Shown: positions 17,398-24,730 of the stretch, in pieces
Position numbering within the stretch: the first letter of the stretch is position 1
Layout: each line of letters opens with the position of its first letter
Virus record (IMG/VR): IMGVR_UViG_3300028394_000121
Coordinates: 1-44,907 of that record
Source: a virus
Length of the DNA stretch: 44,907 nt
Direction: 5' to 3' (one strand)
Translations under genes and position numbers: made by a program
Notes under the pieces: generated by a model
Told to the model about the DNA's origin: nothing
Databases searched by the model: none
Seen by the model: only the letters and a program-made list of their open reading frames with translations

Positions 17398-17415
17398 TCC
17401 AACTTTTATAATGGT
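17373..17415. repeat. 43-base direct repeat, copy 1 (thyX 3' end)
   Basis: This segment matches 18388-18430 with two mismatches; the last 25 bases (17391-17415) are identical. The copies flank the sulfotransferase gene. Here the repeat covers the last codons of thyX and 18 bases beyond the stop. Confidence 0.9.
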
Positions 17416-17444
17416 GTCAATAATCTAATCTAAGGGGTTGTAAA

Positions 17445-18305
17445 ATGAAAACAATAGGTATATTATCATATGAGCGAGCTGGAACCACATGGCTGACTCA
17501 TGTCTTTCATACGGAAGGGGTCCTTTGCTTATATGAGATATTCTCTAGAAATCCAGCTCAATATTATTGGAATATTCTAAATCTAATGAAGACCACTGAT
17601 TGTATTCCAGAGGTAGCAATAGAAGCATTTGAAAAAATATTTCATCCTGAAAATATGAGAGTTGATCCGCTATCGTATCGAAAAATTAAACGAAAAATGC
17701 TGGCTTCCAATCCATACTCTATCGAATTACTGAAAACGTATCAAGAAGAGGCATATAAAAGAAATAAGATGCTTTGCTTTAAAATTTTCCCATATCATTT
17801 ACAAGAGAATATTCGTGTCGAAGATGTTATAGATTTATGCGACTATATTATTATAACATATAGGGATAATATTCTAGAAACTTTTTTAAGCTGGAAATTA
17901 GCAATCAAAACTGGTGAATGGACTAAAAAAAGTTTAAGAAGAGATCAACAAGATGGATCTACGCCAGCTAAGGTTTCATGGAATGAGGTAGAGTATAGGG
18001 CGTTTTATCAAGACATATGTGGATATATTAATGAGTGGAAAAGAGCTAGCTCTAATAGTAAGAGAGAGATTCTTATGTATGAAGATATTCATAATATGGG
18101 ATATACTATTGATCAAAAATTGAGACTTGTACAAAAGACTATAGATTCTCTGGGTATAAATATGTCTGTCTATAATGGACAGAATATAGAGAAGCAAGCA
18201 GATTATTCTGATCTTTCTAAAATAATTGATAATTTTGCCGATTTTATTATTTCTAAAGATAATATCCCTATCTTTTATCACACTTCACTTGAGCGGAATA
18301 TTTAA
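17445..18305 (+). CDS. Sulfotransferase-like protein
   Basis: A 286-residue P-loop protein. SYERAGTTWLTH (8-19) matches the 5'-phosphosulfate binding loop of PAPS-dependent sulfotransferases. TYRDNILETFLSWKLA (138-153) matches the 3'-phosphate binding segment, with Arg140 and Ser149 in the expected places. It would move sulfate from PAPS to a carbohydrate or other acceptor; the acceptor is unknown. It follows thyX after 47 bases and is bracketed by 43-base direct repeats, which suggests insertion as a cargo gene. GDP-fucose genes nearby suggest glycan modification, but that link is inferred. Confidence 0.8.
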   Translation: MKTIGILSYERAGTTWLTHVFHTEGVLCLYEIFSRNPAQYYWNILNLMKTTDCIPEVAIEAFEKIFHPENMRVDPLSYRKIKRKMLASNPYSIELLKTYQEEAYKRNKMLCFKIFPYHLQENIRVEDVIDLCDYIIITYRDNILETFLSWKLAIKTGEWTKKSLRRDQQDGSTPAKVSWNEVEYRAFYQDICGYINEWKRASSNSKREILMYEDIHNMGYTIDQKLRLVQKTIDSLGINMSVYNGQNIEKQADYSDLSKIIDNFADFIISKDNIPIFYHTSLERNI

Positions 18306-18329
18306 ACTTGTAATATAAAGGAGATTATT

Positions 18330-18656
18330 ATGCAGAAAAGAAGATTATATGTGGGGGTTTTAGTATTTATATTAGTAATGGTTGGGGGATTAAATGTTTG
18401 TGGGGCAAATGATCCAACTTTTATAATGGTTGAGAGGGGATATGTTGTTCAAACTAATATGGTAGTTATGGTTCCTCAAACTATTGTTTATGTGCCGATG
18501 GTTAATCATACGATATCTTATTATTATCCTGTTGCTCCATTGATTCAGGTTGTTCCAATGGTTGGAATAGTGCCAGCTTATAGGGGGGTGGGGCTTTTTC
18601 ATAGACAGAGGGTTCCAGTTGGGGTTCCTGTATATTTTTATGGAAATAATTATTAA
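18330..18656 (+). CDS. Secreted Val/Pro/Tyr-rich protein
   Basis: A 108-residue protein with a clear signal peptide: KRR, then a hydrophobic core (LYVGVLVFILVMVGGL) and a likely cleavage site after CGA at about residue 26. The mature part is rich in Val, Pro and Tyr with repeating PMV/VYVP/YYYPV patterns and no charged catalytic motif, suggesting a small extracytoplasmic or surface protein. AAGGAG precedes the ATG. Part of the signal-peptide region is built from the direct repeat shared with the thyX 3' end, read in another frame. Confidence 0.65.
   Translation: MQKRRLYVGVLVFILVMVGGLNVCGANDPTFIMVERGYVVQTNMVVMVPQTIVYVPMVNHTISYYYPVAPLIQVVPMVGIVPAYRGVGLFHRQRVPVGVPVYFYGNNY
18388..18430. repeat. 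43-base direct repeat, copy 2 (inside secreted-protein gene)
   Basis: The second copy of the repeat at 17373-17415. Here it encodes the signal-peptide end and first mature residues (GLNVCGANDPTFIMV) of the secreted protein, in a frame different from that used in thyX. Confidence 0.9.
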
Positions 18657-18695
18657 AGTGGCTAATTAAATATTAAACTGGCCAATTATTTTTTA
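18657..18695 (+). terminator. Probable terminator after the fcl-thyX operon
   Basis: An imperfect hairpin (TGGCTAAT ... ATTA ... GCCA) directly after the secreted-protein gene is followed by ATTATTTTTT. It would separate the metabolic operon from the cassette block. Confidence 0.5.
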
Positions 18696-19282
18696 GGGTT
18701 CGTATCGTTTATGGACCACCCCCGACTTTATCGCAAAAACTCGGGAGTCCTTTGGCAAACAAAAAAACCCCCTCTCTTGCGGGGGACCTTCTATTGGGGG
18801 GGTAGCCAATACCATAGAGGGGTCTTATATTGGAGCCCCTCTTGCGGAGCCCCTTCTATTGGAGGGATAGCCAATACCATAGTAGACCCGACCCGTATGT
18901 TGAGACCCGAATATAAGTTCTTACGCTGTAAGGAGTTACGACAAGCTTTCGCCCGCCCGAAAGTTGTAAGTTCTTTGGTACCAACGACTTAGAGCAAGTG
19001 CCCTGTGCAAATATCGTGCCAAACTTTCTACAAAAAAAAATTTTATTTCGCATTCTACTGATACCTTATTGGGGGGGACCTCTATTGGGGGGATAGCTAT
19101 ATCGTAGGTGGGGTATCGTAAACGCAACTCGATTGCATTCTATATATCGACAACTTCTCAACATTTTTGAGCACAAAAAAAAAGATTTTTTGAGACGTAA
19201 AGCCTTGCTACCCAACAGGTTACGTCAAAGCAAAAACATTTTTATATTTCCTATTGGACAAAGCGAATGATGTCGATATAAT
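18696..19282 (+). repeat. Intergenic cassette 1 (expanded, degenerate) with promoter
   Basis: About 590 bases without a gene. It holds several G/C-run hairpins (e.g. CCCCC/GGGGG at 18769-18786), two copies of an ATTGG...CCAAT unit near 18791-18815 and 18860-18884, the nested CTTAC/GTAAG hairpin core at about 18919-18991, and a promoter TTGGAC (19254-19259), 17 bases, TATAAT (19277-19282). Unlike later copies, about 230 bases of extra G-rich and A-rich sequence separate core from promoter. ORFs that can be drawn through it are repeat artefacts. Confidence 0.7.
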
Positions 19283-19333
19283 ACGTAGAGAAGAAGAAAA
19301 GAAGAAAAAGAAAAGAAAGAAAAGAGAAAAACA

Positions 19334-19588
19334 ATGAATATCGAAAAGATCAAAAAGACGTACGGAACAGATTGCCAGACTTGTGAGCAAGTATGGAATC
19401 AAGCGGTTGAAGCCTACAAGAACGACTTCACCTTTGCTGAACATGTTGACGAGTTCAACAATGATCGTTTTGAGTTCAACTCGCCTGAAGCGATTGAAGC
19501 CTACGAACTCAGCGAATACTTTGAAGAACACGTTGAAGAATATTATCTTCCAGAGGCTTGGGAACAATACGATTATGAAACAAGATGA
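19334..19588 (+). CDS. Small acidic protein of cassette block
   Basis: An 84-residue protein rich in Glu, Asp and Tyr (MNIEKIKKTYGTDCQTCEQV...), mostly helical in appearance. It is the first gene behind the cassette 1 promoter, preceded by an A/G-only leader ending GAGAAAAACA-ATG. No family recognised. Highly acidic small proteins in this position of phage genomes often bind or inhibit host proteins, but nothing here proves that. Confidence 0.65.
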   Translation: MNIEKIKKTYGTDCQTCEQVWNQAVEAYKNDFTFAEHVDEFNNDRFEFNSPEAIEAYELSEYFEEHVEEYYLPEAWEQYDYETR

Positions 19589-19619
19589 GTCTAGTAAAGA
19601 AAGAAAAGAGAAAAGCATT

Positions 19620-19871
19620 ATGAAAAAAAACAACGGTCTATCAAAAGTATTTCTAGGAAAAGGTTTCTTTCATATGGAAGAAAAGATGGTAGCGGTAGTG
19701 GAAGGAATCGAGACGCCAGTGTTCTGTCATGGCTCTTTCGGATCCTACTTGATTGTGAGTTCAACCCATTGGAAAAACGGAGGGTTGCGAACTATCGAAG
19801 AAGATTGCGTTGTGAAAGGTTTAGCTCATCAAACGATTTTAGACTTTCATGGAAAAAGGAAAACAGTATGA
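19620..19871 (+). CDS. GFFHM-family paralogue 1
   Basis: An 83-residue protein. I start it at the ATG at 19620, because the homologous proteins begin with the same short Met-x-N-N/D-G-[LI]-[SA]-K segment and a purine leader precedes it. It shares GFFHMEEKMVAVVEG and VFCHGSFGSYLIVSS with two other genes (23464, 24086), defining a three-member family; this member is shorter and diverges after residue 60. Second gene of the cassette 1 unit. Function unknown. Confidence 0.65.
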   Translation: MKKNNGLSKVFLGKGFFHMEEKMVAVVEGIETPVFCHGSFGSYLIVSSTHWKNGGLRTIEEDCVVKGLAHQTILDFHGKRKTV

Positions 19872-20086
19872 ATAACTTTGACGATGTTCCTCTAGCGTTG
19901 ACAACTATCATTGACAACAGAAAAGAAAAAGAAAACCTATCATTCTTTGAACATTTTGATATGGATGCTTTTCTATTAGATCAGGATGAGTCCGAGTCCG
20001 ACTATATACCGGGCTATGATGATGGCGAATGGGATAATAACGAAGAAGTATATGATACATTCGTAGACGTTAATGAGCGGGCGTGA
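19868..20086 (+). CDS. Small acidic protein with SDYIPGYDDG motif
   Basis: A 72-residue, strongly acidic protein overlapping the previous gene by four bases. It carries ESDYIPGYDDGEWD, shared with the gene at 24731, and ends EEVYDTFVDVNERA, which is also the end of the gene at 21589. So it looks like a mosaic of two small protein families. Function unknown. Confidence 0.6.
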   Translation: MNNFDDVPLALTTIIDNRKEKENLSFFEHFDMDAFLLDQDESESDYIPGYDDGEWDNNEEVYDTFVDVNERA

Positions 20087-20099
20087 TAACTACTCCTTG

Positions 20100-20375
20100 C
20101 GGGGGGGGGATAGTGTACAAACGCTACCCCCCTATGAGGGGATACCATTACCCCCCCAACGGACTAGAACTTAAACCCTTACAGCGTAAGAACTTACGAC
20201 AAGCTTTCGCCCGCCCGAAAGTTGTAAGTTGTTTGATACCAACGACTTAGAGCAAGTGCTCAGAGCAAATGTTGTGCCAAACTTTGTACAAAAGATTTAT
20301 TTTGTTTTGGCATGAGAAATTATTCCGAGAAATTTCTTTTTAGCTATTGCAAAAGCCTAGAAGTGTCGATATAAT
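20100..20375 (+). repeat. Intergenic cassette 2 (type copy): hairpins, terminator, promoter
   Basis: The clearest copy. After a C/G hairpin (GGGGG..TAG / CTA..CCCCC, from 20100): H1 20178-20190 (CTTAC-AGC-GTAAG); H2 20193-20228 (CTTACGAC and TTTCG against CGAAA and GTTGTAAG); H3 20225-20249 (TAAGTTGTT/AACGACTTA), sharing TAAG with H2; TGCCAAA (20275-20281) against TTTGGCA (20306-20312); an AU terminator AGAAATT/AATTTCT (20315-20337) plus T-run; then TTGCAA (20347-20352), 17 bases, TATAAT (20370-20375). It ends one unit and starts the next. Confidence 0.9.
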
Positions 20376-20427
20376 ACGTAGAGAAGAAGAAAAGAAGAAA
20401 AAGAAAAGAAAGAAGAAGGATTTTAAG

Positions 20428-20655
20428 ATGAATATTTTTGTGATAGTTGGTTACATTGCGATCTCCGCACTAGTTTTAATCGGTGTCGGCAATGTATTGT
20501 TTTACCTTGTCATTCAAGTGCTTGGCCGTCTTGACAATATGATCCAAAAAGGTGGATACACTTTTCATGGTTGTATTGGAGAGGCACCGAAGATGCCGGA
20601 AGTCTGGAAAGATTCCAACGGAGATGAGTGGACAATATCTTCTTGCGAAGATTGA
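20428..20655 (+). CDS. Small membrane protein (MNxF-VGY family)
   Basis: A 75-residue protein with one N-terminal transmembrane helix (VIVGYIAISALVLIGVGNVL, about 5-24) and a soluble tail of about 45 residues with two Cys. GAAGGA lies about seven bases upstream of the ATG at 20428. The gene at 22712 starts alike (MNMFEVVGYLAIVWLLG), so this is a small paralogue pair. No function recognised. Confidence 0.65.
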   Translation: MNIFVIVGYIAISALVLIGVGNVLFYLVIQVLGRLDNMIQKGGYTFHGCIGEAPKMPEVWKDSNGDEWTISSCED

Positions 20656-20689
20656 TTGTTACATGATCTGCGGGTCAGATAGTATCTTC

Positions 20690-20961
20690 TGGGGGATAGT
20701 GTACAAACGCTACCCCCCTATGAGGGTATACCATTACCCCCCCAACGTACTAGAACTTAAACCCTTACAGCGTAAGAACTTACGACAAGCTTTCGCCCGC
20801 CCGAAAGTTGTAAGTCCTTTGATACCAACGACTTAGAGCGAGTGCCCTGTGCAAATACCGTGCCAAACTTTGTGTAAAAGATTTATTTTGTTTTGGCATG
20901 AGAAATTATTCCGAGAAATTTCTTTTTCCCTATTGCAAAAGCCTAGAGATGACGATATAAT
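20690..20961 (+). repeat. Intergenic cassette 3
   Basis: Almost base-for-base like cassette 2: C/G hairpin, CTTAC/GTAAG core, TGCCAAA inverted repeat, AU terminator and promoter TTGCAA (20933-20938), 17 bases, TATAAT (20956-20961). The spacer ends GACGA rather than GTCGA. Confidence 0.9.
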
Positions 20962-21000
20962 ACACAGAGAAGAAGAAAAGAAGAAAAAGAAAAGAAAGAA

Positions 21001-21327
21001 ATGAGAAAGACGATGATGAAGAAAAAGAGTTATCTAAATTGCGAAGTAGTTGTGAACTATAAAGGTAAGAGGATCGAGGGTGCTGTAGTTGGAGTAGATC
21101 GCAATCTTCATCGTATTGGCGAAAGTCTCGGTACGCGATTGCTCATTCAAACAGAATGGAAAGGCTCTTTCCTAAGAGGTACAGAAACCATTTGCGAAAA
21201 GTCTGTTTACAAGTCCGTCTACCTTGATCAGGCTGAAGGATTCCGCGTTATTGAACGTGCGGATCACTATACTGGAAAAGATGAGCCTTGTGATGCTGTA
21301 AGAGATTATCGTCGAGTTAATAACTAA
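21001..21327 (+). CDS. Hypothetical basic protein of cassette block
   Basis: A 108-residue protein with a beta-rich middle (CEVVVNYKGKRIEGAVVGVDR, then RLLIQTEWKG), looking like a small beta-barrel domain, and a polar C-terminus. It follows cassette 3 with a purine-only leader. A shorter start (MMKKKSY) a few codons in is possible. Function unknown. Confidence 0.65.
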   Translation: MRKTMMKKKSYLNCEVVVNYKGKRIEGAVVGVDRNLHRIGESLGTRLLIQTEWKGSFLRGTETICEKSVYKSVYLDQAEGFRVIERADHYTGKDEPCDAVRDYRRVNN

Positions 21328-21345
21328 AGAAAAGAGAAAAAGAAA

Positions 21346-21558
21346 ATGCTTGCGACGAATTCGAAAAATGTAACAAATAACCTTGATAAGATTTTCACTG
21401 CTATGCGAAACGGTAAGTATAATAGCGTGATTGATACAAGAGGCCGTGTTCACATGGGTATCATCAACGCTATCATGCGTGAAGACGGTAGCGGAAAGAA
21501 TTGGATTGTAACAGTGACAGGTGCGGTAAGCGAAAAAGTATTCATTCACGCCTCTTGA
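21346..21558 (+). CDS. Hypothetical protein of cassette block
   Basis: A 70-residue protein (MLATNSKNVTNNLDKIFTAMRNGKYNSV...). A helix followed by strands (GRVHMGIINAIMRED, WIVTVTGAV). It sits 18 bases after the previous stop, and that gap is only the purine motif AAAGAAAAGAGAAAAAGAAA, which seems to be its ribosome-loading site. Function unknown. Confidence 0.6.
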   Translation: MLATNSKNVTNNLDKIFTAMRNGKYNSVIDTRGRVHMGIINAIMREDGSGKNWIVTVTGAVSEKVFIHAS

Positions 21559-21588
21559 AAAAAGTAAAAAAAAAGAAAGAAAAAGAAA

Positions 21589-21759
21589 ATGGATATGAAT
21601 CATTTTGAAGATGTTCTACTCGCCCTTGAAGATATTATCAACAGCAGAAAGATTAAAGAAAACCTATCATCCTTTGAAAATTTTGATATGGATACGCTCA
21701 CCGAACATGAGGACGAAGAAGTATATGATACATTCGTAGATGTTAATGAGCGGGCGTGA
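21589..21759 (+). CDS. Small acidic protein, C-terminal duplicate of 19868 gene
   Basis: A 56-residue protein (MDMNHFEDVLLALEDIINSRK...), preceded by a purine-only leader. It parallels the gene at 19868 at both ends: NHFEDVLLALEDIINSRKxKENLSSFENFDMD matches its N-terminus in pattern, and EEVYDTFVDVNERA is identical. It lacks the SDYIPGYDDG middle. The DNA around the shared C-terminus and into the cassette is nearly identical, pointing to recent duplication. Confidence 0.6.
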   Translation: MDMNHFEDVLLALEDIINSRKIKENLSSFENFDMDTLTEHEDEEVYDTFVDVNERA

Positions 21760-21773
21760 TAACTACTCCTTGT

Positions 21774-22046
21774 GGGGGGATAGTGTACAAACGCTACCCC
21801 CCTATGAGGGTATACCATTACCCCCCCAACGGACTAGAACTTAAACCCTTACAGCGTAAGAACTTACGGCAAGCGGGGGCCCGCCCGAAAGTTGTAAGTT
21901 GTTTGATACCAACGACTTACGGCAAGTGCCATGTGCAAATGGTGTGCCAAACTTTGTACAAAATATTTATTTTGTTTTGGCATGAAAAATTATTCCGAGA
22001 AATTTCTTTTTTCCCTATTGCAAAAACATAGAACGGACGATATAAT
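21774..22046 (+). repeat. Intergenic cassette 4
   Basis: C/G hairpin, CTTAC/GTAAG core with a GCGGG-GGC-CCGC variant in H2, TGCCAAA inverted repeat, AU terminator and promoter TTGCAA (22018-22023), 17 bases, TATAAT (22041-22046). The ORF drawn through it is an artefact repeated in other copies. Confidence 0.88.
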
Positions 22047-22087
22047 ACATAGAGAAGAAGAAAACAACTAAAAGAAAGAGAAAGACT

Positions 22088-22441
22088 ATGACCATGACAC
22101 TATCAAATTTTAATCAGAACCACTATAAGATGACGACCGGGTTTATTGAGGACGAACAGGGTCTTACCGGAGTCGTTGGAATGATTATATCTTTCGGAGT
22201 CTATGACGACTCCCATGATAGCAATGAAGAGTCATTTTCGTATGACGATGGTCTCGTGAAAAGGTATTACGAGATCGCTCCCTACTACTGTGTAGTAGAT
22301 GAGAACGGGCCAGTCACTGATGATAACGGTACTCTTAAAGTTTTCCCTATTCTTATCGGCGGATGGGGCCACCCGCCCACCGTAGCCTTGATCAGCCTGA
22401 TCGAGCAAGAAATAGACCGAATGTTTTCCATCAACTACTAG
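22088..22441 (+). CDS. Hypothetical protein of cassette block
   Basis: A 117-residue acidic protein (MTMTLSNFNQNHYKMTTGFIEDEQGLTG...). It has alternating strands and a conserved-looking ILIGGWGHPPTVALISLIEQEI C-terminal segment ending in an amphipathic helix. G+C content is higher than in the flanking blocks. No family recognised. Confidence 0.65.
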   Translation: MTMTLSNFNQNHYKMTTGFIEDEQGLTGVVGMIISFGVYDDSHDSNEESFSYDDGLVKRYYEIAPYYCVVDENGPVTDDNGTLKVFPILIGGWGHPPTVALISLIEQEIDRMFSINY

Positions 22442-22504
22442 AAAGTTTACAATGTCCCTCCCGTATACCATTGCAATTGTTAAAAGTATCAACTCTAAAA
22501 AGAA

Positions 22505-22681
22505 ATGAATAAAATGAAAAATCGAAGAAAAGTATCGAATTATGAGAAAGCCCAAGCCCTAATGGAAGAGGCCACCCGTATAGGTATGAACAAAAAGATA
22601 ACCTATCAAAAATGCCTCTGCCCCATTTGTATCGAAGCTCGGAGCAAGCCCCACAGTGTTAAAGTTGTAATAGAGTCTTGA
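22505..22681 (+). CDS. Small Cys-motif protein
   Basis: A 58-residue basic protein (MNKMKNRRKVSNYEKAQALMEEA...). The C-terminal half has KCLCPICIEARSKPHSV, a CxCxxC cluster that could bind a metal with the nearby His. An ATG nine bases downstream is an alternative start. Role unknown. Confidence 0.5.
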   Translation: MNKMKNRRKVSNYEKAQALMEEATRIGMNKKITYQKCLCPICIEARSKPHSVKVVIES

Positions 22682-22711
22682 GTTTAGTATCAATAGAAAA
22701 AAGGTATGTAT

Positions 22712-22915
22712 ATGAATATGTTTGAAGTTGTTGGGTATCTGGCGATTGTTTGGTTGCTCGGTTGTATAGTTTTCCTTCCGTGTTATGCTATCGTATGGTA
22801 TTTTGTTAGTATGAAAAATAATAAGATACCGATGAGTAGTGATAGCGTGTGGGTTAATGGTGTTAATATTCACCATGATACCAATGGTAACATCTCTAGT
22901 TTTGCAAAAGATTAG
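22712..22915 (+). CDS. Small membrane protein (MNxF-VGY family), paralogue
   Basis: A 67-residue protein. I chose the ATG at 22712: AAAAAAGG lies seven bases upstream and the product then aligns with the paralogue at 20428 (MN[IM]F, VGY). One hydrophobic helix (about 6-29, VVGYLAIVWLLGCIVFLPCY) and a polar tail. Function unknown. Confidence 0.6.
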   Translation: MNMFEVVGYLAIVWLLGCIVFLPCYAIVWYFVSMKNNKIPMSSDSVWVNGVNIHHDTNGNISSFAKD

Positions 22916-22928
22916 ATATGCTACCTAC

Positions 22929-23177
22929 GGGGGGATAGTGTACAAATGCTACCCCCCTGAGATACTAGGTCTTAAACCCTTACAGCGTAAGGACTTACGA
23001 CAAGCGGGGGCCCGCCCGAAAGTTGTAAGTTGTTTGGTAGCAACGACTTAGGGCGAATGACCAGTGCAAATACCGTGCCAAACTTTGTGTAAAAGATTTA
23101 TTTTGTTTTGGCATGAGAAATTATTCCGAGAAATTTCTTTTTTAGCTATTGCAAAGGGTTAGAATAGTCGATATAAT
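22929..23177 (+). repeat. Intergenic cassette 5
   Basis: C/G hairpin with a shortened spacer (GAGATACTAGGTC), CTTAC/GTAAG core, TGCCAAA inverted repeat, AU terminator and promoter TTGCAA (23149-23154), 17 bases ending GTCGA, TATAAT (23172-23177). Confidence 0.88.
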
Positions 23178-23221
23178 ACTTAGAGAAGAAGAAAAGAAGA
23201 AAAAGAAAAAAGGAAAAGAAA

Positions 23222-23452
23222 ATGGATATGGATAAAGATAGCATCGAAATGGAACTTAAATACAGAGGGTATTCTCTCGTTCCCAGACTTGCGGGAAATG
23301 ATCCTCACCTCAAAGCGGAGAATCTTAGGTGGAGAGTAACTTCCAATCATATCGATTGGGATTGGGATTTTAAGACTCTGGAAGAAGTGGTAGAGTTTAT
23401 CGGTAAGGAAAAACAAATATTCAAACAGGTATGTCGCAGGTTATCAAAATAA
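23222..23452 (+). CDS. Hypothetical protein of cassette block
   Basis: A 76-residue protein (MDMDKDSIEMELKYRGYSLVPR...). A likely mixed alpha/beta fold: KYRGYSLVP, WRVTSNHIDWDWD, then a long C-terminal helix (TLEEVVEFIGKEKQIFKQV). Purine-only leader upstream. Function unknown. Confidence 0.65.
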   Translation: MDMDKDSIEMELKYRGYSLVPRLAGNDPHLKAENLRWRVTSNHIDWDWDFKTLEEVVEFIGKEKQIFKQVCRRLSK

Positions 23453-23463
23453 GGAGAATGATT

Positions 23464-23748
23464 ATGAATGATGGTATTGCAAAAAAGATGGGTGACCGGG
23501 GTTTCTTCCACATGATGGAAAAGATGATGGTTAATGTTGATGGTGTTGTGCAAGAAGTTGTATGTCATGGTACATTTAACGATCAACTAATGTTAAGTTC
23601 ATCCGATTGGTATGGTATCAAAATGGTTGATATTGATAAAATCAGATGTCGGCCTTATCATCCTAGCTTTGAGAGTATTGTTGATGGTGAGTCGGATCAA
23701 GACTATTACAACTATATCGACGCGATTGATCAGGCTTTTCGTGATTGA
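23464..23748 (+). CDS. GFFHM-family paralogue 2
   Basis: A 94-residue protein. I start it at the ATG at 23464, seven bases after AAGGAG; upstream starts are too close to it. It has GIAKKMGDRGFFHMMEKMM, VVCHGTFNDQLMLSSSDW and GIKMVDIDKIRCRPYHP, all shared with the paralogue at 24086. The conserved Cys-His-Gly and C-R-P-x-H-P patterns suggest a structured, perhaps metal-binding, domain. Function unknown. Confidence 0.7.
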   Translation: MNDGIAKKMGDRGFFHMMEKMMVNVDGVVQEVVCHGTFNDQLMLSSSDWYGIKMVDIDKIRCRPYHPSFESIVDGESDQDYYNYIDAIDQAFRD

Positions 23749-23749
23749 G

Positions 23750-24035
23750 CACAAACACTACCCCCTGTATGAGGGGGACACTCTTGTGGGGGGATAGTGT
23801 ACAAACGCTACCCCCCTGAGACACTAGATCTTAAACCCTTACAGCGTAAGGACTTACGATTTTGGGGCGGGCCCCCGCAAGCTGTAAGTTCTTTGATACC
23901 AACGACTTAGAGCAAGCGTCCAGAGCAAATGGTGTGCCAAACTTTGTACAAAAGATTTATTTTGTTTTGGCATGAGAAATTATTCCGATAAATTTCTTTT
24001 TAGCTATTGCAAAAGCTGAGAATGGACGATATAGT
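23750..24035 (+). repeat. Intergenic cassette 6 (inverted G/C arm)
   Basis: Same order as the others, but the H2 arm is replaced by a different pair: CTTACGA then TTTTGGGGCGGGCCCCCGC and CTGTAAG, so pairing is kept with different bases. The promoter is TTGCAA (24007-24012), 17 bases, TATAGT (24030-24035), the only copy with a weakened -10. A second truncated CCCCCTGTATGAGGGGG hairpin precedes it. Confidence 0.85.
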
Positions 24036-24085
24036 GCTTAGAGAGTAACAAGAGAAGAAAACGAAAATAAGAAAAGAGAAAAAAG

Positions 24086-24490
24086 ATGACAAAGAACAAC
24101 GACGGTCTTGCAAAAAAGTTCGGTGATGTGGGTTTCTTCCACATGTTGGAAAGAATGATGGTCACGATTGAGGGCGAGAAAGAGCAGGTTGTGTGCCACG
24201 GCACGTTCGGAAGCCAGTTGCTTCTGAGTTCTCAAAAATGGGATGGAATCAAGATGGTCGATGTCGATAGCATTGTCTGTCGCCCTTTTCATCCGGTCTT
24301 CACCAGCATTATGCTGGGAGATCAAAGCAAGGAAAATCTTCTGGAATACTGGCATTGGGTCGGTCTGCCTCAAGACCATCTCTATGTCGATTGGGACGTG
24401 ATGTATTTGAGCGAAATGGAAGCGATCTGTATGGACGGACTACAAGAGGAGGACTACCCTCTTAATTGCGAAGCTGATTGGGGGAAGTAA
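24086..24490 (+). CDS. GFFHM-family paralogue 3 (longest)
   Basis: A 134-residue protein. DGLAKKFGDVGFFHMLERMM, VVCHGTFGSQLLLSSQKWDG and IKMVDVDSIVCRPFHP are shared with paralogue 2; the last 60 residues (LLEYWHWVGLPQDHLYVDWDV onward) are unique. G+C is higher than in paralogue 2, so the two have diverged. Function unknown. Confidence 0.7.
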   Translation: MTKNNDGLAKKFGDVGFFHMLERMMVTIEGEKEQVVCHGTFGSQLLLSSQKWDGIKMVDVDSIVCRPFHPVFTSIMLGDQSKENLLEYWHWVGLPQDHLYVDWDVMYLSEMEAICMDGLQEEDYPLNCEADWGK

Positions 24491-24691
24491 ACCCTTACAG
24501 CGTAAGAACTTAGAGCAAGCAGGGGCCCGCCCGAAAGTTGTAAGTTGTTTGATACCAACGACTTAGAGCAAACGCCCAGAGCAAATACCGTGCCAAACTT
24601 TGTACAAAAGAATTATTTTTATTTGGCATGAGAAATTATTCCGATAAATTTCTTTTTTCCTATTGCAAAAGAATAGAATGGTCGATATAAT
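24487..24691 (+). repeat. Intergenic cassette 7 (no C/G hairpin)
   Basis: Starts right at the stop codon of the preceding gene; lacks the C/G hairpin. H1 is followed by CTTAGAGC in place of CTTACGAC, so the H2 outer stem is weakened. TGCCAAA inverted repeat, AU terminator, promoter TTGCAA (24663-24668), 17 bases ending GTCGA, TATAAT (24686-24691). Confidence 0.85.
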
Positions 24692-24730
24692 GCTTAGAGA
24701 AGAAGAAATCACCACAACGGAGAGAAAAAC

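Noticed and set aside
18711-18992. 93-codon ORF in cassette 1 and related ORFs in later cassettes (e.g. 20552, 21756, 22839)
   Set aside because: Near-identical C-termini (RQA[FG]ARPKVVS) come from reading the repeat itself; no ribosome site, and the frames cross promoter or hairpin sequences.
19220-19633. Minus-strand Phe-rich ORFs opposite purine-rich leaders
   Set aside because: Generated by translating the complement of A/G-only leaders; strong composition bias.
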